A DNA stretch of 64,000 bases from CAXXFQ01 sp963674475 (GTDB lineage Bacteria > Planctomycetota > Planctomycetia > Pirellulales > Thermoguttaceae), in the NCBI GenBank assembly GCA_963674475.2, contig CAXXFQ010000033.1, forward strand, positions 248,001-312,000, in the 5' to 3' direction. The position numbers were made by a program, and so were the translations under genes. The notes under the pieces are model-generated. The model was not told the DNA's origin. It ran no database searches and saw only the letters and a program-made list of their open reading frames with translations. Of this stretch, positions 18,979 through 28,843 are shown one piece after another. Position 1 is the first letter of the stretch, and the number at the start of each line of letters is the position of its first letter.

Positions 18979-19605
18979 CTACCGTCGTCGGGCGTTTAGG
19001 AAAAAGACCGGGTACTCTCGGAAGGTTCCTTCGGTATCCGGTTTTTTGATGAGGTACATCGGAGAAGCGTCGGCTGCCTCGAATCCTTTTGCTTCAATCG
19101 TCTCTTTAAGCGAAGACGTATCAAAACCTCGATGGACTCCAGTCTCCCCTTTATGGAACGAGCCGTCTTCCGGTTCCAAATCGCCAATGCATAGGGACCC
19201 TCCAGGTTTCAAAAGGGTGTGAAACTTGTCGAGGAGCCGGCCGAGGTCCTGGATATGGTGGAATACCATCAGGGCGTAGATTAAATCGAGCCGATTTGCG
19301 CCGAGGTCAAGGTCGAAAATATCGCCGCAAAAGGGTTCCATGTTACGAATTCCGTTTTGCTCGATTTTTTGTCTCACGACGTCGAGCATCCCCGTCGAGG
19401 TGTCTACCATTTGGATCGATCGGACCAAGGTGACCAGTTGCATGCTCACCGAACCGGTTCCGCAGCCGAACTCCAACAGTTCCATTTCCGAAGCGAGCGG
19501 GACGGTTTTTTGAATCGTTTCGGCGAAGACGCGGGACAGCTCTGTGCGAACCGTATTCTGGTCCCATTCTTTCGCCCTGTCGTCGAATTGATTGGGGGTA
19601 TTCAC
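18979..19605 (-). CDS. Class I SAM-dependent methyltransferase
   Basis: The 208-residue protein has ELLEFGCGTGSVSMQL (SAM motif I, about 42-57), VDTSTGMLDVVRQK (motif II) and LDLIYALMVFHHI, then LLKPGGSLCIGDLEPEDG. It matches the small-molecule methyltransferase group (Methyltransf_11/25). The substrate is unknown. It is convergent with the PEP-CTERM gene and lies downstream of the regulator at 19663-20838 on the same strand (57-base gap), so co-transcription is possible. Confidence 0.85.
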   Translation of the reverse strand: MNTPNQFDDRAKEWDQNTVRTELSRVFAETIQKTVPLASEMELLEFGCGTGSVSMQLVTLVRSIQMVDTSTGMLDVVRQKIEQNGIRNMEPFCGDIFDLDLGANRLDLIYALMVFHHIQDLGRLLDKFHTLLKPGGSLCIGDLEPEDGSFHKGETGVHRGFDTSSLKETIEAKGFEAADASPMYLIKKPDTEGTFREYPVFFLNARRR

Positions 19606-19662
19606 GGATGTAGTTCCTCTTTTGGATGGATTCCTGGATCAAAAAAGACCGTTTTTTTTGGG

Positions 19663-20838
19663 CTAGAGCGTGTTCGCTTTCTTGCGATACTGGCCCGGGG
19701 TCATGTCGGTTTTGGACTTGAAGAAGTGGCACATGTTTTCCACGTGGCTGAAGCCGCAGAGCCCGGCGATTTTCGCCAACGTGTAATCGGTCGCCGTGAG
19801 ATACTGTTTGACGTGGGCCAATTGGACGCGAAGAATTTCCGCTTTGGGCGTGCGGCCCAGATGTTTGGCGAACCGGCGTTCCAACGTGCTACGCGAAAGG
19901 GGGACCTGACGCAAAACCTGCTCGACGCCGATCCCTTCGCACGCGTGGTCGCGAATATACTGGATGGCCGTGGCTACTAACCGGTCGCCCAAGGCCAAGA
20001 CGTCGGTCGAGCGGCGAACGACCAGTCTCGCAGGGGGAATTAACATCAGGCCATGGGGGGGCCGCTCCCCGTGGATCATCCGTTCGAGCAAGGCGGCCGC
20101 CTCGTACCCGATTCGCCGCGCGTCCGGATCGATACTCGTCAGCGGCGGGTCGCTCAGTTCGCAAAGGATCTCGTCGTTATCGCTTCCGATGACCGCCACT
20201 TCGTCCGGAACGTCGATCCCATATTGGCTACAGGCGTTGAGAACCTGTTGGCCGCGGAGATCGTTTCCGGCCATCAGCCCCAGCGGTTTGGGTAACGGCT
20301 TGAGCCAACGGGCGATCGCCTCTTCGTTTCGAACCCCCTCGGTTTCGGCGTCGAACGAGCTTTCATTCTGAACCGATTCGCGCGGCTCGAATCGAAAGAC
20401 CGGGTAACCTTTTTCCTCCAAGTAGGAGAGGAAAGCCCGCTCGGACCGATCCGAATCGTGCAAACCGTTGAGGCCGCAATAGGCGAAATGTTCAAAACCC
20501 CGTTCGAGCAGATGGTCCGCACCCATCCGGGCCCCGATCCGGCTGTCGTTGTCCAGCGAAGGGATGTTGTCGATCTGGTGTCGGCCGTAAACGTCGACAA
20601 TCGGAACTTCGAAACGGCGGATTTGTTCCAGCAAGGTTCGACTCTCGAATCGGCCGATAATGCCGTCGCCCGTCCAGCTGTCCATCCAGTCGGGCAAGTT
20701 GTCGCGCGGGGTGTTTTCCTGGTGATAGAACGTCCAGGGGCCATGGATCCGTGCATAGGCGGCAATGCCACGCAGGAGGTCGCGTCGATATTCACGAGCC
20801 GAGCCGATCAAGAGGGCAATGCGAAGACGTCCGGCCAT
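19663..20838 (-). CDS. XylR-type transcription regulator: LacI-like sensor with AraC DNA-binding domain
   Basis: The 391-residue regulator has a periplasmic-binding-protein-like sugar sensor (about 5-275; IALLIGSAREYRRDLLRGIAAYA at the start, VAVIGSDNDEILCELSDPPLTSI near 215) and a C-terminal AraC/XylS double helix-turn-helix (about 290-391; VPLSRSTLERRFAKHLGRTP and GFSHVENMCHFFKSKTDMTPGQYRKK). This layout matches E. coli XylR and its planctomycete relatives. Effectors are probably sugars. No sugar-catabolic operon is next to it; the nearest same-strand gene is the methyltransferase. Confidence 0.92.
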   Translation of the reverse strand: MAGRLRIALLIGSAREYRRDLLRGIAAYARIHGPWTFYHQENTPRDNLPDWMDSWTGDGIIGRFESRTLLEQIRRFEVPIVDVYGRHQIDNIPSLDNDSRIGARMGADHLLERGFEHFAYCGLNGLHDSDRSERAFLSYLEEKGYPVFRFEPRESVQNESSFDAETEGVRNEEAIARWLKPLPKPLGLMAGNDLRGQQVLNACSQYGIDVPDEVAVIGSDNDEILCELSDPPLTSIDPDARRIGYEAAALLERMIHGERPPHGLMLIPPARLVVRRSTDVLALGDRLVATAIQYIRDHACEGIGVEQVLRQVPLSRSTLERRFAKHLGRTPKAEILRVQLAHVKQYLTATDYTLAKIAGLCGFSHVENMCHFFKSKTDMTPGQYRKKANTL

Positions 20839-21137
20839 GGCGGTATTCCCGAGGTTGGGGCGATCGGATTTTTGAAGGTTCTGCGAAGGGCTCCTTCCGG
20901 CAAGCGTTTCTTGATTGCGTGACGGGAAATGCCAAACTCCACTCCTAACCGATGCGTTTTCTGAGTCAATTGGCCTGACGGAAAAAACATAAGCTTTTAA
21001 GCGGGAAGATTTTGCATTTCCGGTTTATCCGATAAGGTTTCGTCCCCCTCGCGTCGACGAGAAGGACGCCCGTATAGCAAGGACCGTTGAGAAAGCGAAA
21101 GAAAAGGGGTGTCGGAAAACGCAACCGGCGCGATTGG

Positions 21138-21575
21138 TTAGTCTTCTTCTTTCGACGTGGATTCTTCTTCGTCTTTCGGTGGAGACGCTTTCGCACGGTT
21201 GATTTCGGCATGGAACTTGATCTGGTCGGCCACGCACCGGCGATGAAGTCGACGATAGTGAAGGTGCACCAGCAGATAATCGAACACGACTAAAAGCAGA
21301 AGCCAGCCCAACAAGAAGAGCATCACGAGGCCGAGGACCAGCTTGCCGATCGACGAGGTAATCCAAGGCTCGATCAGCATGCCGACCGGCAAGAGACCCA
21401 GCATCACGCTCGACTGGACCCGACGTCGGCACTGACGCCAGGCGAATATTCGTTCTTCCGGATCACGGACCGTGGCTTTCGCACGTCGCCAGACGTGGAG
21501 GTGACGCCAGACCAGTCCGGCAGCCATCAAAAGGAGCGCAATGGCCAAGAGTTGAAATTTTAAATCGAGATTCAT
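21138..21575 (-). CDS. Small membrane protein of unknown function
   Basis: The 145-residue protein has an N-terminal helix (about 6-22) and two adjacent hydrophobic segments (about 56-100: VMLGLLPVGMLIEPW and LVLGLVMLFLLGWLLLLVVFDYLLV), with basic linkers and a charged C-terminal tail of Glu, Ser and Lys. I do not recognise the family. It starts 27 bases downstream of the M28 peptidase stop on the same strand and may be co-transcribed with it. Confidence 0.7.
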   Translation of the reverse strand: MNLDLKFQLLAIALLLMAAGLVWRHLHVWRRAKATVRDPEERIFAWRQCRRRVQSSVMLGLLPVGMLIEPWITSSIGKLVLGLVMLFLLGWLLLLVVFDYLLVHLHYRRLHRRCVADQIKFHAEINRAKASPPKDEEESTSKEED

Positions 21576-21602
21576 CGTTGAAAAAAGGGAATCCTTCTTT
21601 TT

Positions 21603-22619
21603 TTACTGGACCGTTTTTAACCATTCGCGGACCACCCAGCCGACCTTCGCCAGGCTCAGCGCTGAACATTGGTCGGCCCGATCGGCCTCGGTGTGCCAGA
21701 CCGGATAATCGAAATCGATGATATCGCACGACGGGATGCCGCCGATATTGTGCAAGACGATATGGTCGTCTTGGATCGTGTATTTGGGTCGAGGGATGAA
21801 CTCGCGTACGCCCAGGCGTCGGGCGGTCGCCCAGATCTCGTCGACCAGCGGCCTGGAGTCGGACCAAGAGCGGCTGTTGCGCTCTTGAAAAATCTGAAGA
21901 TCCTTGTCGCCGATCATGTCCAGTAAAACGGCCCACTGGTAGTGGTAATCCTCTTTTCGGTCGCGGTAGGCGCGGGCGAAATATTCCGAACCGAGAAAGA
22001 ACCGATCGCGAACGCTGAAAATATATTCTTCGCCGTCGAAGAAGACAAAATCGACCCCGACGTTGGTGTCCAACCCGGCAGCCATCTCGTTACCCAGCTC
22101 CATCAAAATCGCCACGCCGCTGGCCCCGTCGTTGGCCCCGACGAAGGTCCCTTTCGGGTTACGCCGGTCGAGCATCGGCAACGGTAGCGTATCGTAATGG
22201 GCACAGAGCAAAACCCGCCGTTTGCGTTCGGGATGCCAGCGGACGATCAGGTTGGTCATCTCGACCGGCGTGCCGTCTCGCGGGTCGCGCACCTGAAACG
22301 TCTGTCGTGAAACCTCGGCCCCAAGCGGGCGGAAATGGTTTTCGAGCAGTTCCTGCTGTTTTTTCATTCCGGGCGACCCGCTTCGACGAGGACCGATCGC
22401 CACGATTTGCTTCAGGTAGTCGTAGGCCCGCGCGCCGTCAAACGGGATATCCTTCAGGCGCAAACGGGACGTGGCTGCTTGGACGTTGCCGCCGTCGGTG
22501 CTCAAAAAGAATGCGGTCGTGATTATCAGAACGAGGCAGAAAACGGCCGTCGCCGAAGCCAGACACCACCCTTTTTTTCGAAAAAGCGAACCAGTCATCC
22601 CGTTTTTCTTTCCGATCAA
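21603..22619 (-). CDS. M28-family metallopeptidase / glutaminyl-cyclase-like exported protein
   Basis: The 338-residue protein has an N-terminal membrane anchor or signal (about 14-38). Zinc ligands of the M28 fold are visible in order: His in LLCAHYDT, Asp in VGANDGASGV, Glu in FDGEEY, an Asp near MIGDKD and His in VWHTEAD. The spacing resembles glutaminyl-peptide cyclotransferases and M28B aminopeptidases, which share this fold. Peptidase and cyclase cannot be separated here. It acts outside the cytoplasm. A -10-like TATAAT on the minus strand at 22747-22752 may be its promoter. Confidence 0.87.
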   Translation of the reverse strand: MIGKKNGMTGSLFRKKGWCLASATAVFCLVLIITTAFFLSTDGGNVQAATSRLRLKDIPFDGARAYDYLKQIVAIGPRRSGSPGMKKQQELLENHFRPLGAEVSRQTFQVRDPRDGTPVEMTNLIVRWHPERKRRVLLCAHYDTLPLPMLDRRNPKGTFVGANDGASGVAILMELGNEMAAGLDTNVGVDFVFFDGEEYIFSVRDRFFLGSEYFARAYRDRKEDYHYQWAVLLDMIGDKDLQIFQERNSRSWSDSRPLVDEIWATARRLGVREFIPRPKYTIQDDHIVLHNIGGIPSCDIIDFDYPVWHTEADRADQCSALSLAKVGWVVREWLKTVQ

Positions 22620-23031
22620 GAGACTATCGATGTTTGCTTGGGAAAATGACCCGGTCGGTCACCTGTTTGGCCCTTTTCCCGGCCTTCCGTTGGTCGGGCT
22701 CGGTTCATTAGCTGTGCAAACGTCAATAAAACCTGTTACTTCGCGTATTATACGCCTTCAATCGTCCCAGTTCTATCCCGATAGAATTAATGCTATTTTA
22801 CTGGTCGAATCAGATCGCGTCCCGCCCCAAAAGGCCTGTTCAGAAAACTCGCCAAAAAAAGAATTCGACTTTCGAAAAATGGTCCGTTTATGAAATCGTT
22901 CTCCCTGCTGATTCTCTCGTATTTCTGTCCTGATACGGTAGGCGGTCGAGCCCCCCCATTTTGGCGTGTCATTTTCTATAAAAGGGGCCTTGAAACGGGT
23001 TCCGCAATGAAGTAAACTATTTTCTCTCAAA
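22620..23031. other. Spacer between the M28 gene and tRNA-Leu
   Basis: Holds a leftward -10 box (TATAAT on the minus strand, 22747-22752, inside the palindrome GGCGTATAATACGC-like sequence) probably serving the M28 gene, and the rightward tRNA promoter listed separately. Nothing else recognised. Confidence 0.45.
22990..23018 (+). promoter_or_regulatory. Promoter of tRNA-Leu
   Basis: TTGAAA (22990-22995), a 17-base spacer and TAAACT (23013-23018). The expected start of transcription is a few bases before the mature tRNA at 23032. Confidence 0.6.
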
Positions 23032-23115
23032 GCCGAAGTGGCGGAATTGGCAGACGCGCTAGGTTCAGGACCTAGTGGGCATTAGCCCGTGGAGGTTCAA
23101 GTCCTCTCTTCGGCA
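23032..23115 (+). tRNA. tRNA-Leu (anticodon CAG)
   Basis: The acceptor stem GCCGAAG pairs with CTTCGGC, followed by discriminator A. The anticodon arm CTAGG-TTCAGGA-CCTAG shows the anticodon CAG at 23066-23068, reading CTG. A long variable arm follows (type II tRNA), then the GGTTCAAGTCC T arm. CCA is not encoded. Length 84. Confidence 0.97.
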
Positions 23116-23351
23116 CTTTTTTCGGTCGATTGGTTGAAAAAGCCAAAGCGGGCCGAGAAAGTCAAATATTGAAAACAGGGTTGGAGGAGCGCCGGTTCTT
23201 CCAACCCTTGTTTTATGTTTGGCCGTTCCTTTTGGCTCGCATTTTGAAAAATCGATAGCCGGTTCGAGCGTTCTTATGGCTAGCTGCGGAAAACAGGCTA
23301 TTTTTATGCCGATTTCATGCCGATGAAGCACCGTTTCACCTTAGGACGCGT

Positions 23352-24732
23352 ATGATGTTATTTCTGCCCACGCTTTCGATCGGTTCCGTCTCGGTCGAGT
23401 TGCCCCTTGGTGACGCCTCGGCTGCCGCGCTGGCGGAGTTTTTGCTTGGGACCGACGAGAACGAATCGGGCCTCGCCGAGACGCTCCGGATCGATCCCGT
23501 GTTGCTTTACTGGACGCTTGGGTGGGCCGAATCGGATAAAGAAGTTGAACTCCGGACCGTCGACGAGACGGCGAGAGCGCTTGCTGTCGGTGCGCGGCGG
23601 TGGCTCCTTTGGCCGGACGGGCAGGAATCAGCTTTCCCTTGCGAAACGGAAGGAAACCCAAAGACGGTCCGACCGGCAATCCAACCGAATCAGATCGCCT
23701 ATGCGGTTGAACGGGCCGAACGTGTTGCCCGGTCGCTCCTCTCAGAGTCAAAGCCGTTTTCCGCGATCACCGATCGGTCCTATTTTTCAGATCTCATCGG
23801 ATCGGTCGAGGACTGGCTTCTGGAAGCGGGCGTTTCGCTGCCACATCGGCAACCTCTTTCAATAGATCCGCGCGAGCCGGACGCCCCGGACGAGACCGAT
23901 GAGGAGTCGATCCTTGAGGCGGCCAGCGCCGCCGGTGGAGAGGCCCGACGTCATGCGAAGCGATCGGTGCCCGGCGCAGGAACCATGTTGCCGGAGTTGG
24001 CGCGACGCTTGGCCCGCCTGGGTCGGCTGGAAACCGAATTTCAAGCCTGTCTGGAACATGAAAAGCTCGAGGCAATGGCCGAGTTCGCCGCCGGCGCTGG
24101 GCATGAGATCAACAATCCGATCGCCGTGATTGCCGGACGGGCCCAGTTGTTTCTGCAGAGCGAAACCGACCCTGAGCGACGACACGGCCTGGCGCTGATG
24201 AACGCGCAGGCGAAACGGGTCTTCGAGATGATCGCCGACATGCGTCTTTTCGCTCGACCGCCGGAGCCGAATCCGGAGGTCTTTCTCTTGAACGAGCTGG
24301 TGGACGAGGTGATCGACCAACTGACCCCGACGATGGCCGAGCGGATGATCGAACTCGGTTGGTCCGACCCCATCGGGCCGATCGAAATCGAGGCGGACCG
24401 AGATCAGATGGCCGTCATGGTGCGGGCCCTTTGTCGCAACGCTTTCGAGGCGATCGGTCACGACGGCCACGTGGAAATCGGCCTTTTTCCAGACCGAACA
24501 AGATATCGTTCTCGACATGATCGACGATGGTCCGGGGGTCGACGAGGAGGTGCGCCGCCACATGTTCGACCCGTACTACTCGGCTCGCCAAGCGGGACGC
24601 GGCTTGGGGCTGGGGCTGTCGAAATGCTGGCGAATCGTGGTCACCAACCACGGCGGAACGATCGGCGTCGAGAGCAACCCCCGCGAACGAACTCGAATCC
24701 GAGTCCGCTTGCCGAAGCGATCGAGGAGTTGA
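23352..24732 (+). pseudogene. Histidine kinase interrupted by a one-base frameshift
   Basis: The gene opens at ATG 23352. In its first frame it shows an N-terminal region loosely like HDOD (about 1-170), a HisKA box EFAAGAGHEINNPIAVIAGRAQ (near 240-260) and the N-box LCRNAFEAIGHDGHVEIGLF. Near 24484-24490 the ATP-binding half moves to another frame, where DMIDDGPGVDEEVRRHMFDPYYS and GRGLGLGLSKCWRIV continue the kinase to a stop at 24732. Removing one T from the T5 run at 24484-24488 restores one frame. As read, the G boxes are lost. It may be a true pseudogene or an assembly error. No membrane segment is present. Confidence 0.85.
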
Positions 24733-24806
24733 AATGACGCAGAAGCGACTGTCCAGATGGGGAGTCGGACCGTTCTTTCTATTTTAACGGCACGCTCTGA
24801 TCCGAT

Positions 24807-26595
24807 TTATTTTCCCATCTGTTTTTGCGCTTCTTCCCATTCGGCCACCAATTTGCCTCGTCCCTTGGCCAGGCCGATGTGGTCCCACGGCATGGGGGTC
24901 TCCGGCGAATAGGTCGTGTGGATTTGGCGGTCCAGGTCGATCCCGGCCGCTTGAATCGCGTCCCACCATCGGATTGGGTTGGCGTGGTCGCTCCAGGCGT
25001 CGAATCGGGCCCCGTCGCGCCAGACCGCCTCGATTACCGGGCCCATCCGACGGTCTCCCCGACAGAGGGCCGCTTCCAAGAGGCTCGTTTCGAGATGGTG
25101 ATGCTTAAGATTGATGCTCTTGGGCAACCGACGATGGTAACGCAAGTATTGGTGGGCTTCGCGAAACCGGTCGCGGGAGTGCATTCCGTACCAGGCGAAC
25201 GGGGTGTGCGGCTTCGGCACGAAGTTCGACACGCTGACCGAAACGCGGGCAAAGCGGCCGCGAACCTCCTTGCCGATCGTCGAGATCGTGTCGGCCATAT
25301 CGAGGATCCCTTCCCAGTCGGCTTCCGTCTCGCCGGGCAGGCCGCACATGAAATACAGCTTGACCCGGTCGAACCCGGAGGCGAACAGTTGTCGACACCC
25401 TTCGTACAGATCCTCATTGGTGATCCGTTTGCCGATCGTCCGACGTAACGGGTCCAACGCCACTTCGGGTGCCAACGTCAGGGAACTGTGACGCTCGGTG
25501 GTCAAAAGTTTGCTCAACTTGACCAGTTGTTCGTTGACCCGAAGGCTCGGTACGGCCAGACTCACGCCGCGCGGTTGGAAATACTCTTGCAACCGGGTGA
25601 TGAGCTCTTCCAAGTACGGGTAATCGCTGGTCGAAAGGGACAGAAGCGAGATTTCGTTGTAGCCGGTCGACTCGTAAGTCTCGATAGCCGCACGGACGAT
25701 CGTGTCGACACTTCGGAAGCGGACCGGGTGTTTGGTCGGTTGGCTCTGACAGAATCGACAGACCCACGGGCAGCCGCGCATCAGTTCGATCGTGATCCGG
25801 TCCTGGACCGACTCGATCATCGGCACGACCGGGCGGGTCGGCAAGGGGACCGCGTCCAGATTTTTGACCACCGCCGGGGTAATCGTTTCGGGAAAACGCG
25901 AATCGATCGGTCGTGGTCGGCTCGGGAACGGTTCGTCGGCCGTGTAAAAACGGGGGACGTAGACGTGGGGCAACTGCTGGGCCAACCGGGCCAGGGCGTC
26001 GGCCCGATCGGTCGCTTCGGCGCGGGCCTCGAGCCAGGCGTCGCAGACTCGCGGTAACATCTCCTCGCCATCGCCGACGACAAACAGGTCGATGAACCGG
26101 GCGAACGGTTCCGGGTTGAAAGCGCACGGCCCCCCGGCAATGACCAGCGGGTCGTCGAGTGTCCGGTCCTCGGCGACGATCGGGATTCGTCCCAGGTCGA
26201 GCATCGTCAGCATGTTTGTTCCGGCCATCTCGTACTGCAACGAGAAGCCGACAACATCGAAATCCGCAAGCGGCGTGAACGTTTCGAGGCTGTAGAGCGG
26301 AAAATCTTTTTCCCGCAATAACGTCTCCATGTCGGGCCAGGGGGTGAACGCCCGCTCGCAGGCCCAGTCGGTATGGTCGTTCATCAGCCCGTAGAGCAGG
26401 TGGAACCCGTGATGGCTCATTCCGATCGTGTAGGCGTCGGGGAAGGCCAGGCAAAGGGTGCCCCGAACCTGGGAATGGTCTTTGACGCGGGCGTTCAGTT
26501 CGCCGCCGATATACTGCCCGGGCGTCTGGATGCCGGAGAGGAGGCCGACGCAGGGGCGATCGGGCGATTTGCGACTTCAGGGTGGAATTGAGCAT
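24807..26595 (-). CDS. TIGR03960-type B12-binding radical SAM protein, N-terminus displaced by a frameshift
   Basis: From ATG at 26418-26420 the frame gives 537 residues with a radical SAM core: ELMRGCPWVCRFCQSQ holds CxxxCxxC-like cysteines and KLYFMCGLPGETEADWEGI follows. Upstream in the same frame, without a start codon, the sequence continues as IQTPGQYIGGELNARVKDHS, a known N-terminal signature of this family, until a stop near 26577. A separate frame from ATG 26595 supplies MLNSTLKSQIARSP. Deleting one C from a CCCC run near 26555-26565 (minus strand) would join them. Family members are linked to RNA- or tRNA-related chemistry; the precise reaction is not established. Confidence 0.82.
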
Positions 26596-26760
26596 ATTGT
26601 AAGGACTTTAACGATCTGAGTTGGTTGTCGGCCGGGGCTTACGTCGGCCAAAATGGTTTCCTTCGAGCGAATTTCACCCATAATTATAGGTAGTTAACGG
26701 CGACTATCGAAGGCGTCCTTGCGAAAAATGGTTCAAATACGACACGAGAGAGACCACTCC

Positions 26761-28047
26761 ATGCGGCATATTCGACTCGGGATACTTGGATTTCTGATGC
26801 TTGCCATCGTGTGGACGGTGCTGTCGAGTTCAGTCATGGCGGCCGACATCGCGTTTGTCGAAGCGCGCAACCGGTTGGTTGACCAGGTGTTGGCCCCGTC
26901 GGGAATCCAAAACGGCCGGGTGCTCGACGCGATTCGCTCGACGCCCCGTCACGAGTTTGTCCCGCTGGTCAGTCGCCATTTATCTTACTATGACATGGCC
27001 CTTCCGATCGGCAACCGGCAGACGATTTCGCCGCCGTTTGTCGTCGCCTACATGACCGAAAAGCTCGATCCGCAACCGACCGATCGGGTCTTGGAGATCG
27101 GCACCGGCAGCGGCTATCAGGCGGCCGTCCTCAGTCCGCTGGTTGAGTCGGTCTACACGATCGAAATCGTCGAGTCGCTGGGGCGCAAGGCGGCCAAGGT
27201 GCTTAAGAAGCTCAAATACGACAACGTCCATCCCAAGATCGGCGACGGTTATCTCGGCTGGCCCGACGCGGCCGAGTTTGACAAGATTATCGTGACCTGT
27301 TCGCCCGAAAAAGTGCCGGTCCCGTTGGTCGAACAGCTTCGCGAAGGGGGCCGAATGATCATCCCGGTTGGCCAACGCTATCAGCAGACCCTTTATCTGT
27401 TTACGAAAAAGGACGGTCAGCTGGTTCCCGAGAAACTCGAATCGACCCTCTTCGTCCCGATGACCGGCGAGGCCGAAGCGGGCCGTGTCGTTTTGCCCGA
27501 CCCGTCGCGTCCGACCGTGGCCAACGGCGATTTCGAGGAGACGTTGCAAGAGAACCGCAAGGCGGCGCAAGCAGAAGAGGAGACCGCCGCCGGGACGAAA
27601 TCCAAGCCGTCTTCCCCGGTGCCCGCCGGTTGGCATTACCAACGTCAGTTGACGCAGGTCGACGACGCCGAGGCGCCTTCGGGCGAACGGTTTGCCCGTT
27701 TTACCAACAGTCAACCGGGTCGCATGGCGCAGGCCCTGCAAGGGTTCGCCGTCGACGGTCGCCAGGTCGGCCGGTTGCAGGTCTCGATCATGCTTCGCGG
27801 CAAAGGGCTCTATCGGGGCTTGGATTCCACGCAGCAGCCGTTTCTCGGAATCACCTTCTACAATAAAAAACGGGCCCCGATCGGCCAGTGGATTCTCGGG
27901 CCCTGGCTGGGCGATTTCGGTTGGCGCAATGAGACGAGCCTGGTCCCGGTTCCGATTCACGCGCGCGAAGCGATTCTCCGCATCGGACTCTTTGGCGGCG
28001 TCGGCCAGTTGGACGTTGACGAGCTGGAACTCCGTCGGGCCGATTAG
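26761..28047 (+). CDS. Exported protein-L-isoaspartate O-methyltransferase with a C-terminal extension
   Basis: ATG 26761 opens a good signal peptide (1-28, ending VMAAD); TTG 26719 would put it internally. Residues 30-235 are a PCMT domain: GNRQTISPPFVVAYM (84-98) is the substrate signature and VLEIGTGSGYQAAVLS (110-125) binds SAM. PCMT repairs isoaspartyl residues in aged proteins. The last about 190 residues form a separate beta-rich region (PVPAGWHYQRQLTQVD onward, ending GVGQLDVDELEL), a carbohydrate-binding-like fold by pattern only. Export of a SAM-dependent enzyme is unusual because SAM is cytoplasmic, so the signal may be a membrane anchor. Confidence 0.85.
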   Translation: MRHIRLGILGFLMLAIVWTVLSSSVMAADIAFVEARNRLVDQVLAPSGIQNGRVLDAIRSTPRHEFVPLVSRHLSYYDMALPIGNRQTISPPFVVAYMTEKLDPQPTDRVLEIGTGSGYQAAVLSPLVESVYTIEIVESLGRKAAKVLKKLKYDNVHPKIGDGYLGWPDAAEFDKIIVTCSPEKVPVPLVEQLREGGRMIIPVGQRYQQTLYLFTKKDGQLVPEKLESTLFVPMTGEAEAGRVVLPDPSRPTVANGDFEETLQENRKAAQAEEETAAGTKSKPSSPVPAGWHYQRQLTQVDDAEAPSGERFARFTNSQPGRMAQALQGFAVDGRQVGRLQVSIMLRGKGLYRGLDSTQQPFLGITFYNKKRAPIGQWILGPWLGDFGWRNETSLVPVPIHAREAILRIGLFGGVGQLDVDELELRRAD

Positions 28048-28098
28048 CAGCTACCGTTTGCCCCTTCGTCGTGGTTGAAACGGGAAGCCGATCTTCCG

Positions 28099-28843
28099 CT
28101 ACAGTTGGGGCATACTGGGCGTGGGGGTCCGTTCGAGTTCTTCCAGCGACAGGTCGCCCGACTCGATCAGCCGTTCCATTTCCTCGAGGCTCTGTTGATC
28201 GATCCGGGGGGGACCCCGGCGCGGGGGCCATCTTGTACATGAGCCTTCTCGGCGCAGCCATTTTGGCACGCGTCTTGGCTTCGGCAGGCGCTTTTTCGGC
28301 AGCCTCGGCCAAAAACGGCCCTTCTTCGGCGGGCGCGGTTTTGATTTCCTTCTTATCGGCTCCCCAACGGGGACCACCCTGATAGACGGCCCAGTACATC
28401 AACTTGGCCCGGGTCTCGCCCAGTCCGGCGCAGAGGCACGCGTTATAAAACATCCGGTGGACTTCTTCCCAATTTTCCTTCTTCAAGTCGCAAGCCACAT
28501 CATGGATGACCGAGGCAATCCGATATTTCGACGTGTACGGCCCGCCGACATACGACCAGAGCGACGCGGGAATGCTTGCCCCATCGACGATCGCCCCCTT
28601 CGGCGCGGACCAACGTTTGCCTTTCGAATCGTAATAGGTGAAATCCTCGAGCAGCGTCATTGTCCGGCCGTCTTCGTTCCAATTCGTCACGATCTGGCCT
28701 TCGAATCGACCGTGAGGCCCCGGTTTCGAGACACTCGGAGGGACCCGCTCGGGCGCCGGTGGTTGCGGCGGATTTTTCTTGGGCAAGAAGACCAAATAGC
28801 CGACCAGGACGACTAAAACGACAAGCAATACCCAACGTTTCAC
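28099..28843 (-). CDS. DUF1353 family membrane-anchored protein, frameshifted near the C-terminus
   Basis: A GTG at 28843 is preceded by AAGGAGG (seven-base spacing) and starts MKRWVLLVVLVVLVGYLVF, an N-terminal anchor. The DUF1353 core is intact: FEGQIVTNWNEDGRTMTLLEDF, WSAPKGAIVDGASIPASLWS and IASVIHDVACD. Then comes a C7 run (G7 at 28206-28212 on the plus strand). As read, the frame runs on into a low-quality Arg/Pro tail overlapping the PCMT gene. With C6, it continues RIDQQSLEEMERLIESGDLS and stops at 28099, removing the overlap. The function of DUF1353 is unknown. Confidence 0.8.
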
